From assembly GCA_964244495.1 (NCBI GenBank), contig CAXTIU010000010.1, positions 1 through 64,000 on the forward strand: a stretch of DNA of 64,000 nt, read 5' to 3'. The translations under genes were made by a program, and so were the position numbers. Below the pieces are notes generated by a model. The model was given only the letters and a program-made list of their open reading frames with translations. It did no database searches and was not told where the DNA came from. This document shows positions 55,606 through 63,231 of the stretch, one piece after another. Each line of letters begins with the position of its first letter. Position 1 is the first letter of the stretch. The stretch comes from RH-AL1 sp964244495. Lineage in GTDB: Bacteria; Pseudomonadota; Alphaproteobacteria; Rhizobiales; Beijerinckiaceae.

Positions 55606-57113
55606 AGCCCCGCCGCCACCTTCACCGCCTGGAGGTCGGCGACGAAGCGTTCGTACTCCATCTTCTTGGCCGCCTCGTCGGGCAGCCGCAGCAGGTAGGA
55701 CGGGTGCACGGTGACGAACACCGGCGCGTCGTTGCCCTGCGGGATCGGCTTGCCGCGCTCCGCGCCGATCTTCACGACGCGGCCGAGCAGCGCCTGGCCG
55801 GCGGAGGCCCCCATCGCCACGATGATCTTGGGCGCGAGGAAACTCTTCTCCAGGTCGAGCCAGTAGCGGCAGGCGGCGATCTCCTTGCTGTCCGGCTTCT
55901 TGTGCAGCCTGAACTTGCCGCGCGGCTCGTACTTGAAGTGCTTCACCGCATTGGTGACGTAGGCCTTGTCGCGCTCGATCCCCGCGTCGCCCAGCGCGCG
56001 GTTGAACATCGCCCCGGCCGGCCCGACGAAGGGGTGGCCGGCGAGATCCTCCTTGTCGCCCGGCTGCTCGCCGACGAAGATGATCTCCGCCGTCTCCGGC
56101 CCTTCGCCGAACACCACCTGGGTGGCCGGCTTGTAGAGGTCGCAGCGGGTGCAGCCGGCAGCCGCCGCCCGCGCCTCGGCGAGGGTCCTGGGGGCGGCCG
56201 GGGCGGCTTGTTCGGATGCGGCGTCCGCCGCCTCAAAAAGATCCACGCCACCATCCTCCTTGCCCGCCGCGTCGTCCGCCGACGCGCGGCCCTGCCGAAC
56301 GAGAGCCTGGGCAAGGCGCGAGGGTTGCGTCGGTTCCGCCTCGATCATCCCGGCCGTGCGCGTCCCGGCGTCGCGGATCAGGCCGCCGATCATCCGGGCC
56401 TCGGGCAAGTTCTTCCAATACTTCTTCGGCATCTCCTTCTGCATCGCCCCCACCTTGAGGCGGGCGGGGTTGAAGATCGAGGCGTAGTAGGTGCGCCAGT
56501 GCTCCTCCAGCCGGTCGGCGTCCGGCACCTGGGACCGGTCGGCGCCGGGCCCGTAGGACAGCGTCGCGCCGTCCCAGAACGCCGAGCGGTGCGGGGTGAG
56601 GATCGACCAGCGCATGCCGGTGAAGCGGCGCACGAAGAAGTCGCCGACCGCCTCGACGATGTAATGGTCCGGCTCGAACCAGGCGAGGAAGGCCGGCTCG
56701 CCGTCGGGCGCCACCACCTCCTTGAAGCGCACGAAGGCGTGCATCTTGTGGATGTCGCGGTGGACGCCCTTGGCCATCGCCCGTGCCCGGTGGACGTCGG
56801 GGTCGGAGGCGTCGGCCAGGAGCTGCGGCGCGGCGCGCAGCCGCCACAGCAGGCGGTAGAGCAGCGCGAAGCGCTCCGGGTCGGAATGGAAGATGATCTC
56901 CTTCGCCAGCGCGACGAAGGTCTTCGACACGTTGAACCGCGGTCGGTCCACCGCCGGCACGTCGGCGAGGTCGTCGGTCGCCAGCAGGTCCCCGCCCTCC
57001 CCCGCCACGGCCCAGGCGATCTGGTCCGGCGCGACGTCGGCCAGCGCGGCGGAGCGCGCGGCCACGCGCCAGCCGTCGAAGTCGGTCTGGGCGGCGAGGG
57101 TGACGCGCTTCAT
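55602..57113 (-). CDS. DUF4130-UdgX fusion: uracil-DNA glycosylase family protein
   Basis: A 503-residue two-domain protein. Residues about 1-245 are the DUF4130 domain (IIFHSDPERFALLYRLLWRL, DIHKMHAFVRFKEV, MRWSILTPHRSAFWDG), a putative DNA metabolism domain. Residues about 300-503 are a UdgX-type uracil-DNA glycosylase: CTRCDLYKPATQVVFGEGP, VGEQPGDKEDLAGHPFVGPA, NAVKHFKYEPRGKFRLHKKP and VTVHPSYLLRLPD. The His in F-R-L-H matches the His that lets UdgX bond covalently to uracil-DNA; the mycobacterial loop is K-R-R-I-H, so the flanking residues differ. Only three Cys are visible in the glycosylase half. This fusion is normally next to the radical SAM protein found here at 59234-60472, but about 2 kb of other DNA separates them. 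Confidence 0.92.
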   Translation of the reverse strand: MKRVTLAAQTDFDGWRVAARSAALADVAPDQIAWAVAGEGGDLLATDDLADVPAVDRPRFNVSKTFVALAKEIIFHSDPERFALLYRLLWRLRAAPQLLADASDPDVHRARAMAKGVHRDIHKMHAFVRFKEVVAPDGEPAFLAWFEPDHYIVEAVGDFFVRRFTGMRWSILTPHRSAFWDGATLSYGPGADRSQVPDADRLEEHWRTYYASIFNPARLKVGAMQKEMPKKYWKNLPEARMIGGLIRDAGTRTAGMIEAEPTQPSRLAQALVRQGRASADDAAGKEDGGVDLFEAADAASEQAAPAAPRTLAEARAAAAGCTRCDLYKPATQVVFGEGPETAEIIFVGEQPGDKEDLAGHPFVGPAGAMFNRALGDAGIERDKAYVTNAVKHFKYEPRGKFRLHKKPDSKEIAACRYWLDLEKSFLAPKIIVAMGASAGQALLGRVVKIGAERGKPIPQGNDAPVFVTVHPSYLLRLPDEAAKKMEYERFVADLQAVKVAAGL

Positions 57114-57415
57114 GCGGCGATCATCGCCCGCTCGCGGCCACGTGGCATCGTGCGACCAACGAATTCATCCCGCCACGCACATTCTTGCGTCAGCTGCGTC
57201 ATGCGTCAGGATTCGGCCTCCCACTCTGACGGATCAATCGCGAGATTTAAGGTAAGCATACCGCAGAGAGGCGTGATGGTCCAGTGACCTCGCCGCTCCC
57301 GCAAAATGGGGCGGCGTGCCGCGATCCTTGTCATCCCGGACGCAGCGCGGCGGAAGGACAGGGATCGTGCAGGTGGCGTCGCCGCCGCGTCGCCGCGATG
57401 CGGTCCCGCGCACCA
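57114..57415. other. gap upstream of the UdgX gene, with repeat material
   Basis: About 300 bases without a gene. It should contain the UdgX promoter now that the radical SAM gene no longer lies directly upstream; the ATTTAAGGTAAGCATA stretch at 57244-57260 is the only AT-rich segment. The left part holds a palindromic repeat (57323-57366). Confidence 0.55.
57323..57366. repeat. palindromic repeat element (TCATCCCGGACGCAGCG type)
   Basis: GATCCTTGT (57323) and ACAGGGATC (ending 57366) are inverted copies with one mismatch, enclosing CATCCCGGACGCAGCGCGGC. Elements with this core are scattered in intergenic regions of Hyphomicrobiales such as Bradyrhizobium, from memory. It lies between the UdgX and GFA genes. 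Confidence 0.55.
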
Positions 57416-57907
57416 TCACTCGCGCCACAGCCCGTGCCGCCGATGCCAGTCCTCGATGCTCTCGTCGGGGTAGACCGGCCGCAGCACGTCGTCCGGGCCC
57501 GCCTCCAGTGGCACCCACGCCGGCTTGTCGTCGAGCATGATGTGGGTCCGCGCCGGCGCGGGCGGCAGCGGCGTGTCGATGGCCGAGGCGAACGGGTGCA
57601 GCAGCTCCGGCCATTCGGGATCGTAGAGCCACAGGGCGGTGGCGCACAATGTGCAGAAGTTGCGCTCGCCGGTGCTCAGCTCGCAGTGGCCCTCCGCATC
57701 AACGATCGTCGCGCGGTAGACGCCGAGCGCGTCGCGGCCGGCGACCGCGAGCGAGGAGGCGACCGCGCTGAGGTTGATGGCGTACCCACCCCCGCCGGCC
57801 GTCTTCCGGCAGATGGTGCAGTAGCAGAGCTGGTAGGGCGCCGGCGCGTGGCTGTCGCAGCCGAAGGCGACGGCGCCGCAGCGGCAGGAGCCTTCGAGGT
57901 GGAGCAT
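57416..57907 (-). CDS. GFA/CENP-V family zinc protein
   Basis: A 163-residue protein of the glutathione-dependent formaldehyde-activating enzyme-like family. Zinc ligands are visible: GSCRCGAVAF near the N-terminus, YQLCYCTICRKTAGGGG (C-x-C-x-x-C) near residue 27, and NFCTLCATALWL near residue 83. Most family members are uncharacterised, and an S-hydroxymethylglutathione role cannot be assumed. ATG 57907 (MLHLEGSCRCG) fits the family; the frame stays open into a palindromic repeat at 57950, which is a good reason to reject a longer start. It stands between UdgX and the AT-rich cassette and is probably not part of the ancestral repair operon. Confidence 0.88.
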   Translation of the reverse strand: MLHLEGSCRCGAVAFGCDSHAPAPYQLCYCTICRKTAGGGGYAINLSAVASSLAVAGRDALGVYRATIVDAEGHCELSTGERNFCTLCATALWLYDPEWPELLHPFASAIDTPLPPAPARTHIMLDDKPAWVPLEAGPDDVLRPVYPDESIEDWHRRHGLWRE

Positions 57908-57949
57908 GGGGACCAATCCTTCGTCATCCCTCACCGGGTTGCCCAACGC

Positions 57950-57994
57950 CCTCATGGTGAGGAGCCGACGCGGTCGGCGTCTCGAACCACGAGG
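57950..57994 (+). repeat. palindromic repeat (CCTCATGGTGAGGAG family), copy 1
   Basis: The ends CCTCATGG and CCACGAGG pair with one mismatch, and the centre holds a perfect hairpin GCCGAC-GCG-GTCGGC. The order CCTCATGGTGAGGAG, hairpin, GTCTCGAACCA is that of a palindromic repeat I recall as widespread in Hyphomicrobiales genomes. Confidence 0.7.
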
Positions 57995-58024
57995 GCTTCA
58001 CGAGACGAGATACGGGGACCGCGC

Positions 58025-58063
58025 TCCTGGTTCGAGACGCGCTTCGCGCTCCTCACCATGAAG
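58025..58063 (-). repeat. palindromic repeat, copy 2, inverted relative to copy 1
   Basis: The minus strand reads CTTCATGGTGAGGAGCGCG, then AAGCGCGTCTCGAACCAGGAG, the same element as at 57950-57994 but in opposite orientation, with a different hairpin core (GCGCGAAGCGC). The two copies lie about 30 bases apart and form a larger inverted repeat. Confidence 0.7.
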
Positions 58064-58107
58064 CTACCGACGTTTCGGCCATCGTCCCGCCGCGCCACGA
58101 AATGCAA

Positions 58108-58188
58108 TCACCCGAACAGTTCCATCTGCTTCGCCGGCGCGGTGCGGGCTTTCAGGTCAGCTCGATCCATCAGCCCGCTGGGGCTCTA
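58108..58188 (-). pseudogene. remnant of a second copy of the radical SAM gene 3' end
   Basis: Read leftwards from 58185, this gives SPSGLMDRADLKARTAPAKQ then MELFG and a stop. The intact radical SAM gene at 59234 ends SPGGLTDKADLKARIAPAKQ MELF. Over 23 shared codons I count 13 base differences in 69 (about 81 percent identical), mostly at third positions, so this is a diverged allele and not a recent copy. The codon before Ser is TAG where the intact gene has TGG, and homology ends there, at the stop of the AT-rich cassette. The fragment cannot be expressed as such. Confidence 0.85.
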
Positions 58189-58189
58189 C

Positions 58190-58414
58190 TTAGCCTTGCT
58201 CAGCTTCGCCTTGGCCGCTCTGTTCGCCAGCTTTAGGATCCTGAGCTTTTGGCGGCATCGGCTCTAAACTTGAACCTCTTGGCCCTGGATTCACCTTTGG
58301 ACGACCGTCTGTCCGATCCTTAGGGCTTTGCGATCGGATGTCTTTCGGAAAAGCGGAGTCTCCGACTATTCTCCCACCAGGAATGATCACGGTACGCTCA
58401 TTTTTATCCGTCAT
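58190..58414 (-). CDS. small hydrophilic Pro-rich protein of the AT-rich cassette
   Basis: A 74-residue protein I do not recognise, starting MTDKNERTVIIPGGRIVGDS and continuing into a Pro/Lys/Gln-rich, probably disordered tail. The ATG at 58414 lies inside the end of the upstream membrane protein gene (11-base overlap) and has AGGAG six bases before it, so the two are translated together. The N-terminal ERTVIIPGGRIVGDS segment looks structured, which suggests a short binding element followed by a flexible tail. The last codon abuts the pseudogene fragment of the radical SAM gene. Confidence 0.72.
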   Translation of the reverse strand: MTDKNERTVIIPGGRIVGDSAFPKDIRSQSPKDRTDGRPKVNPGPRGSSLEPMPPKAQDPKAGEQSGQGEAEQG

Positions 58415-59081
58415 AGGACTCTCCTGGCATAGGACGAAAGAACAGTTTAGGGCCAGATATCTCGGCAGTAAACCTTTCAGAAACTATCTCTAACGTTGAA
58501 ATCTCACCGGAAGCTATCCAGGTTGCCCGAACTACATTGTCCGGCTGTTCCGGGCCGGGATCAGTCTCGCTAAGCAACATATCATAACAATCTTCTTTTG
58601 TTGAAAAGTTTGCAAATTTGTCAAGATTTCCGGCAACTGTACGACCGTCTTTTAGCTTAACTACAATGAAGTCACCTACAAGGATGCGATCAATCATTGT
58701 TTCCCAAGCAGTCGGCGCCGGATAAATGGGCTCTAAACCCATAAGTTTTGCAACTCTGTAGAATATCTTCCGCTGTTTTATTGCAGCATATATCAAGCCA
58801 CAGGCTACCGGAGAAATAATTGCAAAAATAATTATATCGATCCTATCAACTAAAGATGTATCACTTATGAGCAAATCTCTTTTAAACAATGGATTCGGCA
58901 CAAAGTTCAACGCGCTTGCTGTTACGGTATATAGCGCAGATACGGCAATGTACGCCGCAATGTTATCTTTATTAACGCCAGGAGCACGCCCCTGGCTAAT
59001 CGTGGCATGTGTGAATACAAAAACCAGCCCAGGACATAACAAAGTTAGAATACTGGTCAAAGTCAGTAATTCTTTTTCCAT
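58404..59081 (-). CDS. membrane protein of the AT-rich cassette (DUF6338-like)
   Basis: A 225-residue protein. Three hydrophobic stretches: LLTLTSILTLLCPGLVFVFT (about 4-24), IAAYIAVSALYTVTASAL (about 42-60) and IDIIIFAIISPVACGLIYAA (about 83-103). A cytoplasmic C-terminal half follows, with WETMIDRILVGDFIVVKLKD and GRTVAGNLDKFANFSTKEDC, an SH3-like pattern I associate with DUF6338 proteins; that assignment is from memory. The ATG at 59081 has GGGGAGGGGC just upstream. The DNA is far richer in A and T than its surroundings and uses A/T-ending codons, a sign of transfer. It is translationally coupled to the 74-residue gene. Its function is unknown. Confidence 0.78.
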   Translation of the reverse strand: MEKELLTLTSILTLLCPGLVFVFTHATISQGRAPGVNKDNIAAYIAVSALYTVTASALNFVPNPLFKRDLLISDTSLVDRIDIIIFAIISPVACGLIYAAIKQRKIFYRVAKLMGLEPIYPAPTAWETMIDRILVGDFIVVKLKDGRTVAGNLDKFANFSTKEDCYDMLLSETDPGPEQPDNVVRATWIASGEISTLEIVSERFTAEISGPKLFFRPMPGESYDG

Positions 59082-59113
59082 GCCCCTCCCCTGCTCGCAG
59101 ACAACGCAAAATA

Positions 59114-59124
59114 TCCGAATCGGA
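59114..59124. promoter_or_regulatory. small perfect palindrome in the cassette promoter region
   Basis: TCCGAATCGGA, an 11-base palindrome with one central base, lies 33 bases upstream of the membrane protein ATG. On the minus strand a possible -35 (TTGACG) and -10-like TTCTAG stand further upstream. It may be an operator or a chance match; there is no regulator gene in the cassette. Confidence 0.3.
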
Positions 59125-59233
59125 ATTTTTTGCAAAAAGAATTGGAAGCATTCTTTCAACCTAGAAGAAAACGAACAAAGCGACGTCAAATTTCTTCCAA
59201 CTAGCTGAAAGTCAACCCGCTCGTCACTCTGCC

Positions 59234-60472
59234 TCAAAACAGCTCCATCTGCTTCGCCGGCGCGATGCGCGCCTTCAGATCCGCCTTGTCCGTCAGCCCG
59301 CCGGGGCTCCAGTCGGCGCAGGTGATCCAGGGCATCATCGTCTTCACCGAGTGGCAGAGGCGCGTCAGGTCCTCCAGGCGCAGGGCGCGGACGCGGCGCG
59401 ACGACAGGATCTTGGCGATCGCCTTCACGCCCAGGCCCGGCACGCGCAGCAGGGTTTCGCGGGCGGCCGTGTTGACGTCCACGGGGAACGTCTCGCGGTG
59501 CTTCAGCGCCCAGGCGGTCTTGGGGTCGACGGCGAGGTCGAGCATGCCGCCCTCGCTCGCGCCCAGAATTTCCTCGACGCCGAAGTCGTAGAAGCGCAGC
59601 AGCCAGTCGGCCTGGTAGAGCCGGTGCTCGCGCATCAGCGGCGGCTTGACGAGCGGCAGCACGCGGCTGGCGTCGGGGATGGGCGAGAAGGCGGAGTAGT
59701 ACACCCGGCGCAGGCCGTAGGACGCGTAGAGCGACGAGGACTGCCGCAGGATGGCGCCGTCGTCGGACGGGTCGGCGCCGATGATCATCTGCGTCGACTG
59801 ACCGGCGGGGGCGAAGCGCGGCGGCTTCTTGCCGCCGGGGCGCACCGCGCCACGCTCGCCCTTGGCGTCGTCGATGCGCAGGCGCAGGCCGCCCATCGCC
59901 TGGCGGATGCGCCCGGCGTCCTTCTCCGGGGCGAGGCGGGCGAGGCTGGCCTGCGTCGGCAGCTCGACGTTGATGGACAAGCGGTCGGCCCAGCGCCCGG
60001 CCTCGGCGAGCAGGGCCGGATCGGCGTCGGGGATCGTCTTCAGGTGGATGTAGCCGCCGAACTTGTGGTCCACGCGGAGCTTGCGGGCCACCGCCACCAC
60101 CTGTTCCATCGTGTAGTCCGGCGACTGGATGATGCCCGAGGAGAGGAACAGCCCCTCGATGAAGTTGCGCTTGTAGAAGCCGAGCGTGAGGTCGACCACC
60201 TCGTCCACGCTGAAGCGGGCGCGGGCCACGTTGGAGGAGACGCGGTTGACGCAGTAGTGGCAGTCGAACCGGCAATAGTTCGTCAGCAGGATCTTGAGCA
60301 GCGAGATGCAGCGCCCGTCCGGCGCGTAGGCGTGGCAGATGCCCATGCCCTCCGTCGAGCCGATGCCCTTGGATTTCAGCGACGACTTCTTGTCGGTGCC
60401 GCTCGACGCGCAGGAGGCGTCGTACTTGGCGGCGTCGGCGAGGATGGCGAGCTTTTCGAGGACCGTCTGCAT
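59234..60472 (-). CDS. putative DNA modification/repair radical SAM protein
   Basis: A 412-residue radical SAM enzyme. The cluster motif is in LLTNYCRFDCHYCVNRVSSN (C-x-x-x-C-x-x-C, near residue 70). LSSGIIQSPDYTMEQVV and GGYIHLKTIPDADPALL belong to the radical SAM barrel, and DRLSINVELPTQASLARLAP is highly characteristic of this subfamily. Near the C-terminus LLRVPGLGVKAIAKILSSRR is a helix-hairpin-helix DNA-binding element. The subfamily (TIGR03916 in my memory) occurs almost always beside a DUF4130 protein and often UdgX, suggesting a common role in DNA base modification or repair; the chemistry is unknown. Here the partner lies at 55602-57113, beyond the cassette and the GFA gene. The stop at 59234 adjoins the right end of the AT-rich segment. 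Confidence 0.92.
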   Translation of the reverse strand: MQTVLEKLAILADAAKYDASCASSGTDKKSSLKSKGIGSTEGMGICHAYAPDGRCISLLKILLTNYCRFDCHYCVNRVSSNVARARFSVDEVVDLTLGFYKRNFIEGLFLSSGIIQSPDYTMEQVVAVARKLRVDHKFGGYIHLKTIPDADPALLAEAGRWADRLSINVELPTQASLARLAPEKDAGRIRQAMGGLRLRIDDAKGERGAVRPGGKKPPRFAPAGQSTQMIIGADPSDDGAILRQSSSLYASYGLRRVYYSAFSPIPDASRVLPLVKPPLMREHRLYQADWLLRFYDFGVEEILGASEGGMLDLAVDPKTAWALKHRETFPVDVNTAARETLLRVPGLGVKAIAKILSSRRVRALRLEDLTRLCHSVKTMMPWITCADWSPGGLTDKADLKARIAPAKQMELF

Positions 60473-60557
60473 ACGCTCTCAGCTTGGCCGTCGGGGGTGG
60501 CAAGGCAAGCCGCGCGGCGCAAACAGCTTGGGATAAGTCCTGCGGCGCGAGGACGCT

Positions 60558-60758
60558 TCAGTAGTGCGGCGGCGGCGGTTCGAGCGCGCCGGCCTCGCGG
60601 CGCGACAGGTCGGCGAGGCGATCGGTCAGCGCCGCCACCTGGCGGGCCAGCGCGTCGAGCGTGCGCCACTGCGCCGTGAGGGCGGCGTCCAGCGCCTCGA
60701 TGGTGGCGTCCTGGTAGGCCACCCGGCTCTCCAGCGCCGCGAGGCGCTCCGCGCTCAT
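60558..60758 (-). CDS. slyX: SlyX family protein
   Basis: A 66-residue coiled-coil protein: RLAALESRVAYQDATIEALD and ARQVAALTDRLADL are the heptad-rich SlyX core, and the C-terminus ends in the typical PPPPHY. The function of SlyX is not established. ATG 60758 overlaps the stop of the upstream amine oxidase gene (ATGA); an in-frame ATG two codons earlier (60764) is less likely. Confidence 0.9.
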   Translation of the reverse strand: MSAERLAALESRVAYQDATIEALDAALTAQWRTLDALARQVAALTDRLADLSRREAGALEPPPPHY

Positions 60759-62032
60759 GCCCACCGCGCGGCGTGGGGAGTCTGGACGATGTCGGCGAGC
60801 ACCCGCGCTGCCCGCGTGCCCTCCTCGTAGGCGCCGTGCGCGGTCGAGAAGAAATGCTTCGACGTGGCTTCGCCGGCGAACACGAGGCGCTCGTCGACCG
60901 GCGCCGCCAGCACGGCGCGCGCGTCGGCGTGGCCCGGCAGCGCGTGCGAGTAGGAGCCGAGCGCGAACGGGTCGCGCGCCCAGCCGGTCGCCACGACCGG
61001 CGCCAGGCTCCCGCCGATGTCGCGGCCGAGCGCCGCCGTGATTTCTTCGCGCGCGGCGGCGACGAAGGCGGCCAGGCCGCCCGCCTCCAGGTGCCGGGCG
61101 TAGTCGCCGCCGAAGTACCCTTCGAGCAAGGCGCGGCCGCCGGGACGCAACGTGTAGCTGCCGCTGTCCCGGCGCTCCGGCGAGCCGATCAGCCGGGTGT
61201 CGCGCTCGAACGCCTCCGCGCCCTCCAGCGTGAAGAACACCTTGTCGGCGACGCCGAGCGGCAGGTGGGCTGCGGCCTGCATGTGGTCGTCGAGCGCCGG
61301 GGCGAAGCGGATCGCGCCCGACGCCAGCACGCCCGTCGGCACCGTGACGATGGCGGCGGCGGCGTCGACCACGCCCGCGTCGGTCTCGACCCTCACGCCG
61401 TAGCCGGTGAGGTCGATGCCGGTGACCTTGCCGCCGAAGCGCACCGGCAGGCTGGCGCCGAGCGCGGCGATCAGGGCGCCGTAGCCGCCGGTGACGCGCC
61501 AGTTCACGTCCGTGTCGGTGTAGCGGTCGAAGTCGAGCACGGAGACGCGATCGAGCGGCGCGCCGTTGTAGTAGGTCGAGATCGCGTCGGTGAGGCCGTT
61601 CCAGCGCGCGGCCGGATCGAGCAGCTCGGAAGCCGGCCGGTCGCGCCCGGTGCGGCGCACGGCGTCGGCGGCGTCCTCCAGCCGGGCGTAGAACGCGTCC
61701 TGCTCGGCGCCGAACGCCGCCCGCTCAACGTCGCCGAAGCCGGGCTGCACGCTCCGCCGGCGCCACGGCGGCTCGCTCCTGTCGAGGGTGAAGCCGTGGT
61801 CCGGCGCCATGGCGGCGAGCACGTTACGATCGGCCGAGTGCAGCCACTCGCAGCCGAGATCGAGCGGGGTCGGCGTGCCGCAGGCGTCCGTGTGGGCGCG
61901 GCCGCCGAGCCTGTCGCGCGCCTCGAGGATCAGGGCGGACACGCCGCGCCGGCGCAGCTCCCGCCCGGCCGCGATGCCGGCCGCGCCGGCGCCGACCACG
62001 ACGACGTCCGGCGAAGGCGATGATGAGGTCAT
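60755..62032 (-). CDS. FAD-dependent amine oxidase family protein
   Basis: A 425-residue flavoprotein of the monoamine oxidase group. The FAD site is VVVVGAGAAGIAAGRELRRR at the N-terminus, followed by LILEARDRLGGRAHTD, and the C-terminal FAD contact is VFAGEATSKHFFSTAHGAYE. WRVTGGYGALIAALGASLP is the conserved central block. Members oxidise amines or polyamines; the substrate is unknown. There is no signal peptide. Start at ATG 62032 (MTSSSPSPDVVVVGAG). The stop is coupled to slyX by ATGA. The upstream glycosyltransferase gene is 50 bases away. Confidence 0.9.
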   Translation of the reverse strand: MTSSSPSPDVVVVGAGAAGIAAGRELRRRGVSALILEARDRLGGRAHTDACGTPTPLDLGCEWLHSADRNVLAAMAPDHGFTLDRSEPPWRRRSVQPGFGDVERAAFGAEQDAFYARLEDAADAVRRTGRDRPASELLDPAARWNGLTDAISTYYNGAPLDRVSVLDFDRYTDTDVNWRVTGGYGALIAALGASLPVRFGGKVTGIDLTGYGVRVETDAGVVDAAAAIVTVPTGVLASGAIRFAPALDDHMQAAAHLPLGVADKVFFTLEGAEAFERDTRLIGSPERRDSGSYTLRPGGRALLEGYFGGDYARHLEAGGLAAFVAAAREEITAALGRDIGGSLAPVVATGWARDPFALGSYSHALPGHADARAVLAAPVDERLVFAGEATSKHFFSTAHGAYEEGTRAARVLADIVQTPHAARWA

Positions 62033-62082
62033 GAGGGGAAAATGGGGGCGGAACGGCGGTGCGCCAAGGGAGGCACCGTGCC

Positions 62083-63231
62083 TTAGCCCCGACTCGACAG
62101 GAGCGCTTGGAGCGGCGACCAGGCGCGCAGCTGGAGCGCCCACAGCATCAGTTGCGCGCGCGGAACCAGCGCCCGCAGCGCCGGCAGCGCTTCGGCGAAC
62201 TTCTCCTGCAGGTAGGTTTGCCCCGGTCGCGCCTCCGACATCAGGCGCGGCGCGATGTCGTTGGTGAGGCGCGCGGCGCGCAGGAAGTCGGCCTGGCTCT
62301 GCAGCTTCGGCAGCAGGGTGCCGGCGGTGGCGAACAGGTTGTCGACCAGCAGCCGCCGCACCCGCTGCTCGTGGTCGTTGCGGCCCAGGCGCTCGAAATT
62401 GAAGACGTGGGCCAGCTGCGGGTGGCGGGCGAAGACGTTGGCCGCGTGCATGCGGTAGACGGTGAGCGTCCGGTCGATGATCGCGCTGCCGGTGAGCGCG
62501 TTGACGCCGCGCGCGAGGTACACGTCGAAGTTGCTCGTCAGCGTGCGCAGGGCGGGATTGCCCATCACGAGGTTGAGCGCGTCGCGGCGGAACACGAAGG
62601 CCGACATCGAGGCCCACGGCCAGTCCCGCCGGTCGGGGGCGACGCGGTGCACGGCGTCGGCCGGCACGGGCTTGAGCCGCGCCAGCGGCAGCGCGGCCTC
62701 GGTGACGTCGACCGGGCGCAGCAGGTCGGGCTCGCGGCCGACGCCCTCGCGGACGTAGCCGTTCAGCGCGACGAAGGTGCCGAGCACGAGGTCGGAGCCC
62801 AGCGTCTGGAACATGTCCGAGCAGGTGAAGCCGAGCGGCACGCGCAGCGACAGGTGGACGAAGACGTGGGTCGCCAGGAAGTCCGGCAGCATCACGTCGT
62901 CGGCGTCGAGGAAGGTGACGTAGGGCGCGCTCGTCGCCAGGAACCCCTCGACGGAGGCGAGCGACTGCCCGCCGTTGTCGGGGCGCCGCACCACGCGCAT
63001 CCGGGGGTAGCGCGCCTGGAGCGCGTCGATGACGACGGGGCTGTCGTCGGTCGAGCCGTTGTCGAGCAGGATGCACTCGACGCCGTCGTAGGTCTGGGCG
63101 AACACCGAGTCGACCGCCGCCGCGAGATAGGCGCCGTAGTTGAAGTTGACGATGATGACAGCCACGCGCGGCAGCGCGAAGCCGTGCCCGGACGCGTGCC
63201 GCTCGGCCGACGTGGCCGGCGCACCGGTCAC
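62083..63231 (-). CDS. family 2 glycosyltransferase
   Basis: A 382-residue GT-A fold glycosyltransferase. The N-terminal nucleotide-sugar domain has VAVIIVNFNYGAYLAAAVDS, CILLDNGSTDDSPVVIDAL and the DxD-like VTFLDADDVMLPDF. The C-terminal third (from about 240) is helical and lacks clear membrane segments. Start at GTG 63231, overlapping the stop of the next upstream glycosyltransferase gene as GTGA. It likely adds a sugar in polysaccharide or lipopolysaccharide synthesis; donor and acceptor are unknown. Confidence 0.9.
   Translation of the reverse strand: MTGAPATSAERHASGHGFALPRVAVIIVNFNYGAYLAAAVDSVFAQTYDGVECILLDNGSTDDSPVVIDALQARYPRMRVVRRPDNGGQSLASVEGFLATSAPYVTFLDADDVMLPDFLATHVFVHLSLRVPLGFTCSDMFQTLGSDLVLGTFVALNGYVREGVGREPDLLRPVDVTEAALPLARLKPVPADAVHRVAPDRRDWPWASMSAFVFRRDALNLVMGNPALRTLTSNFDVYLARGVNALTGSAIIDRTLTVYRMHAANVFARHPQLAHVFNFERLGRNDHEQRVRRLLVDNLFATAGTLLPKLQSQADFLRAARLTNDIAPRLMSEARPGQTYLQEKFAEALPALRALVPRAQLMLWALQLRAWSPLQALLSSRG

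Noticed and set aside
58186..59233. Insertion sequence or prophage remnant
   Set aside because: No transposase, integrase or terminal inverted repeats; the two frames look like cargo, so I describe a cassette only.
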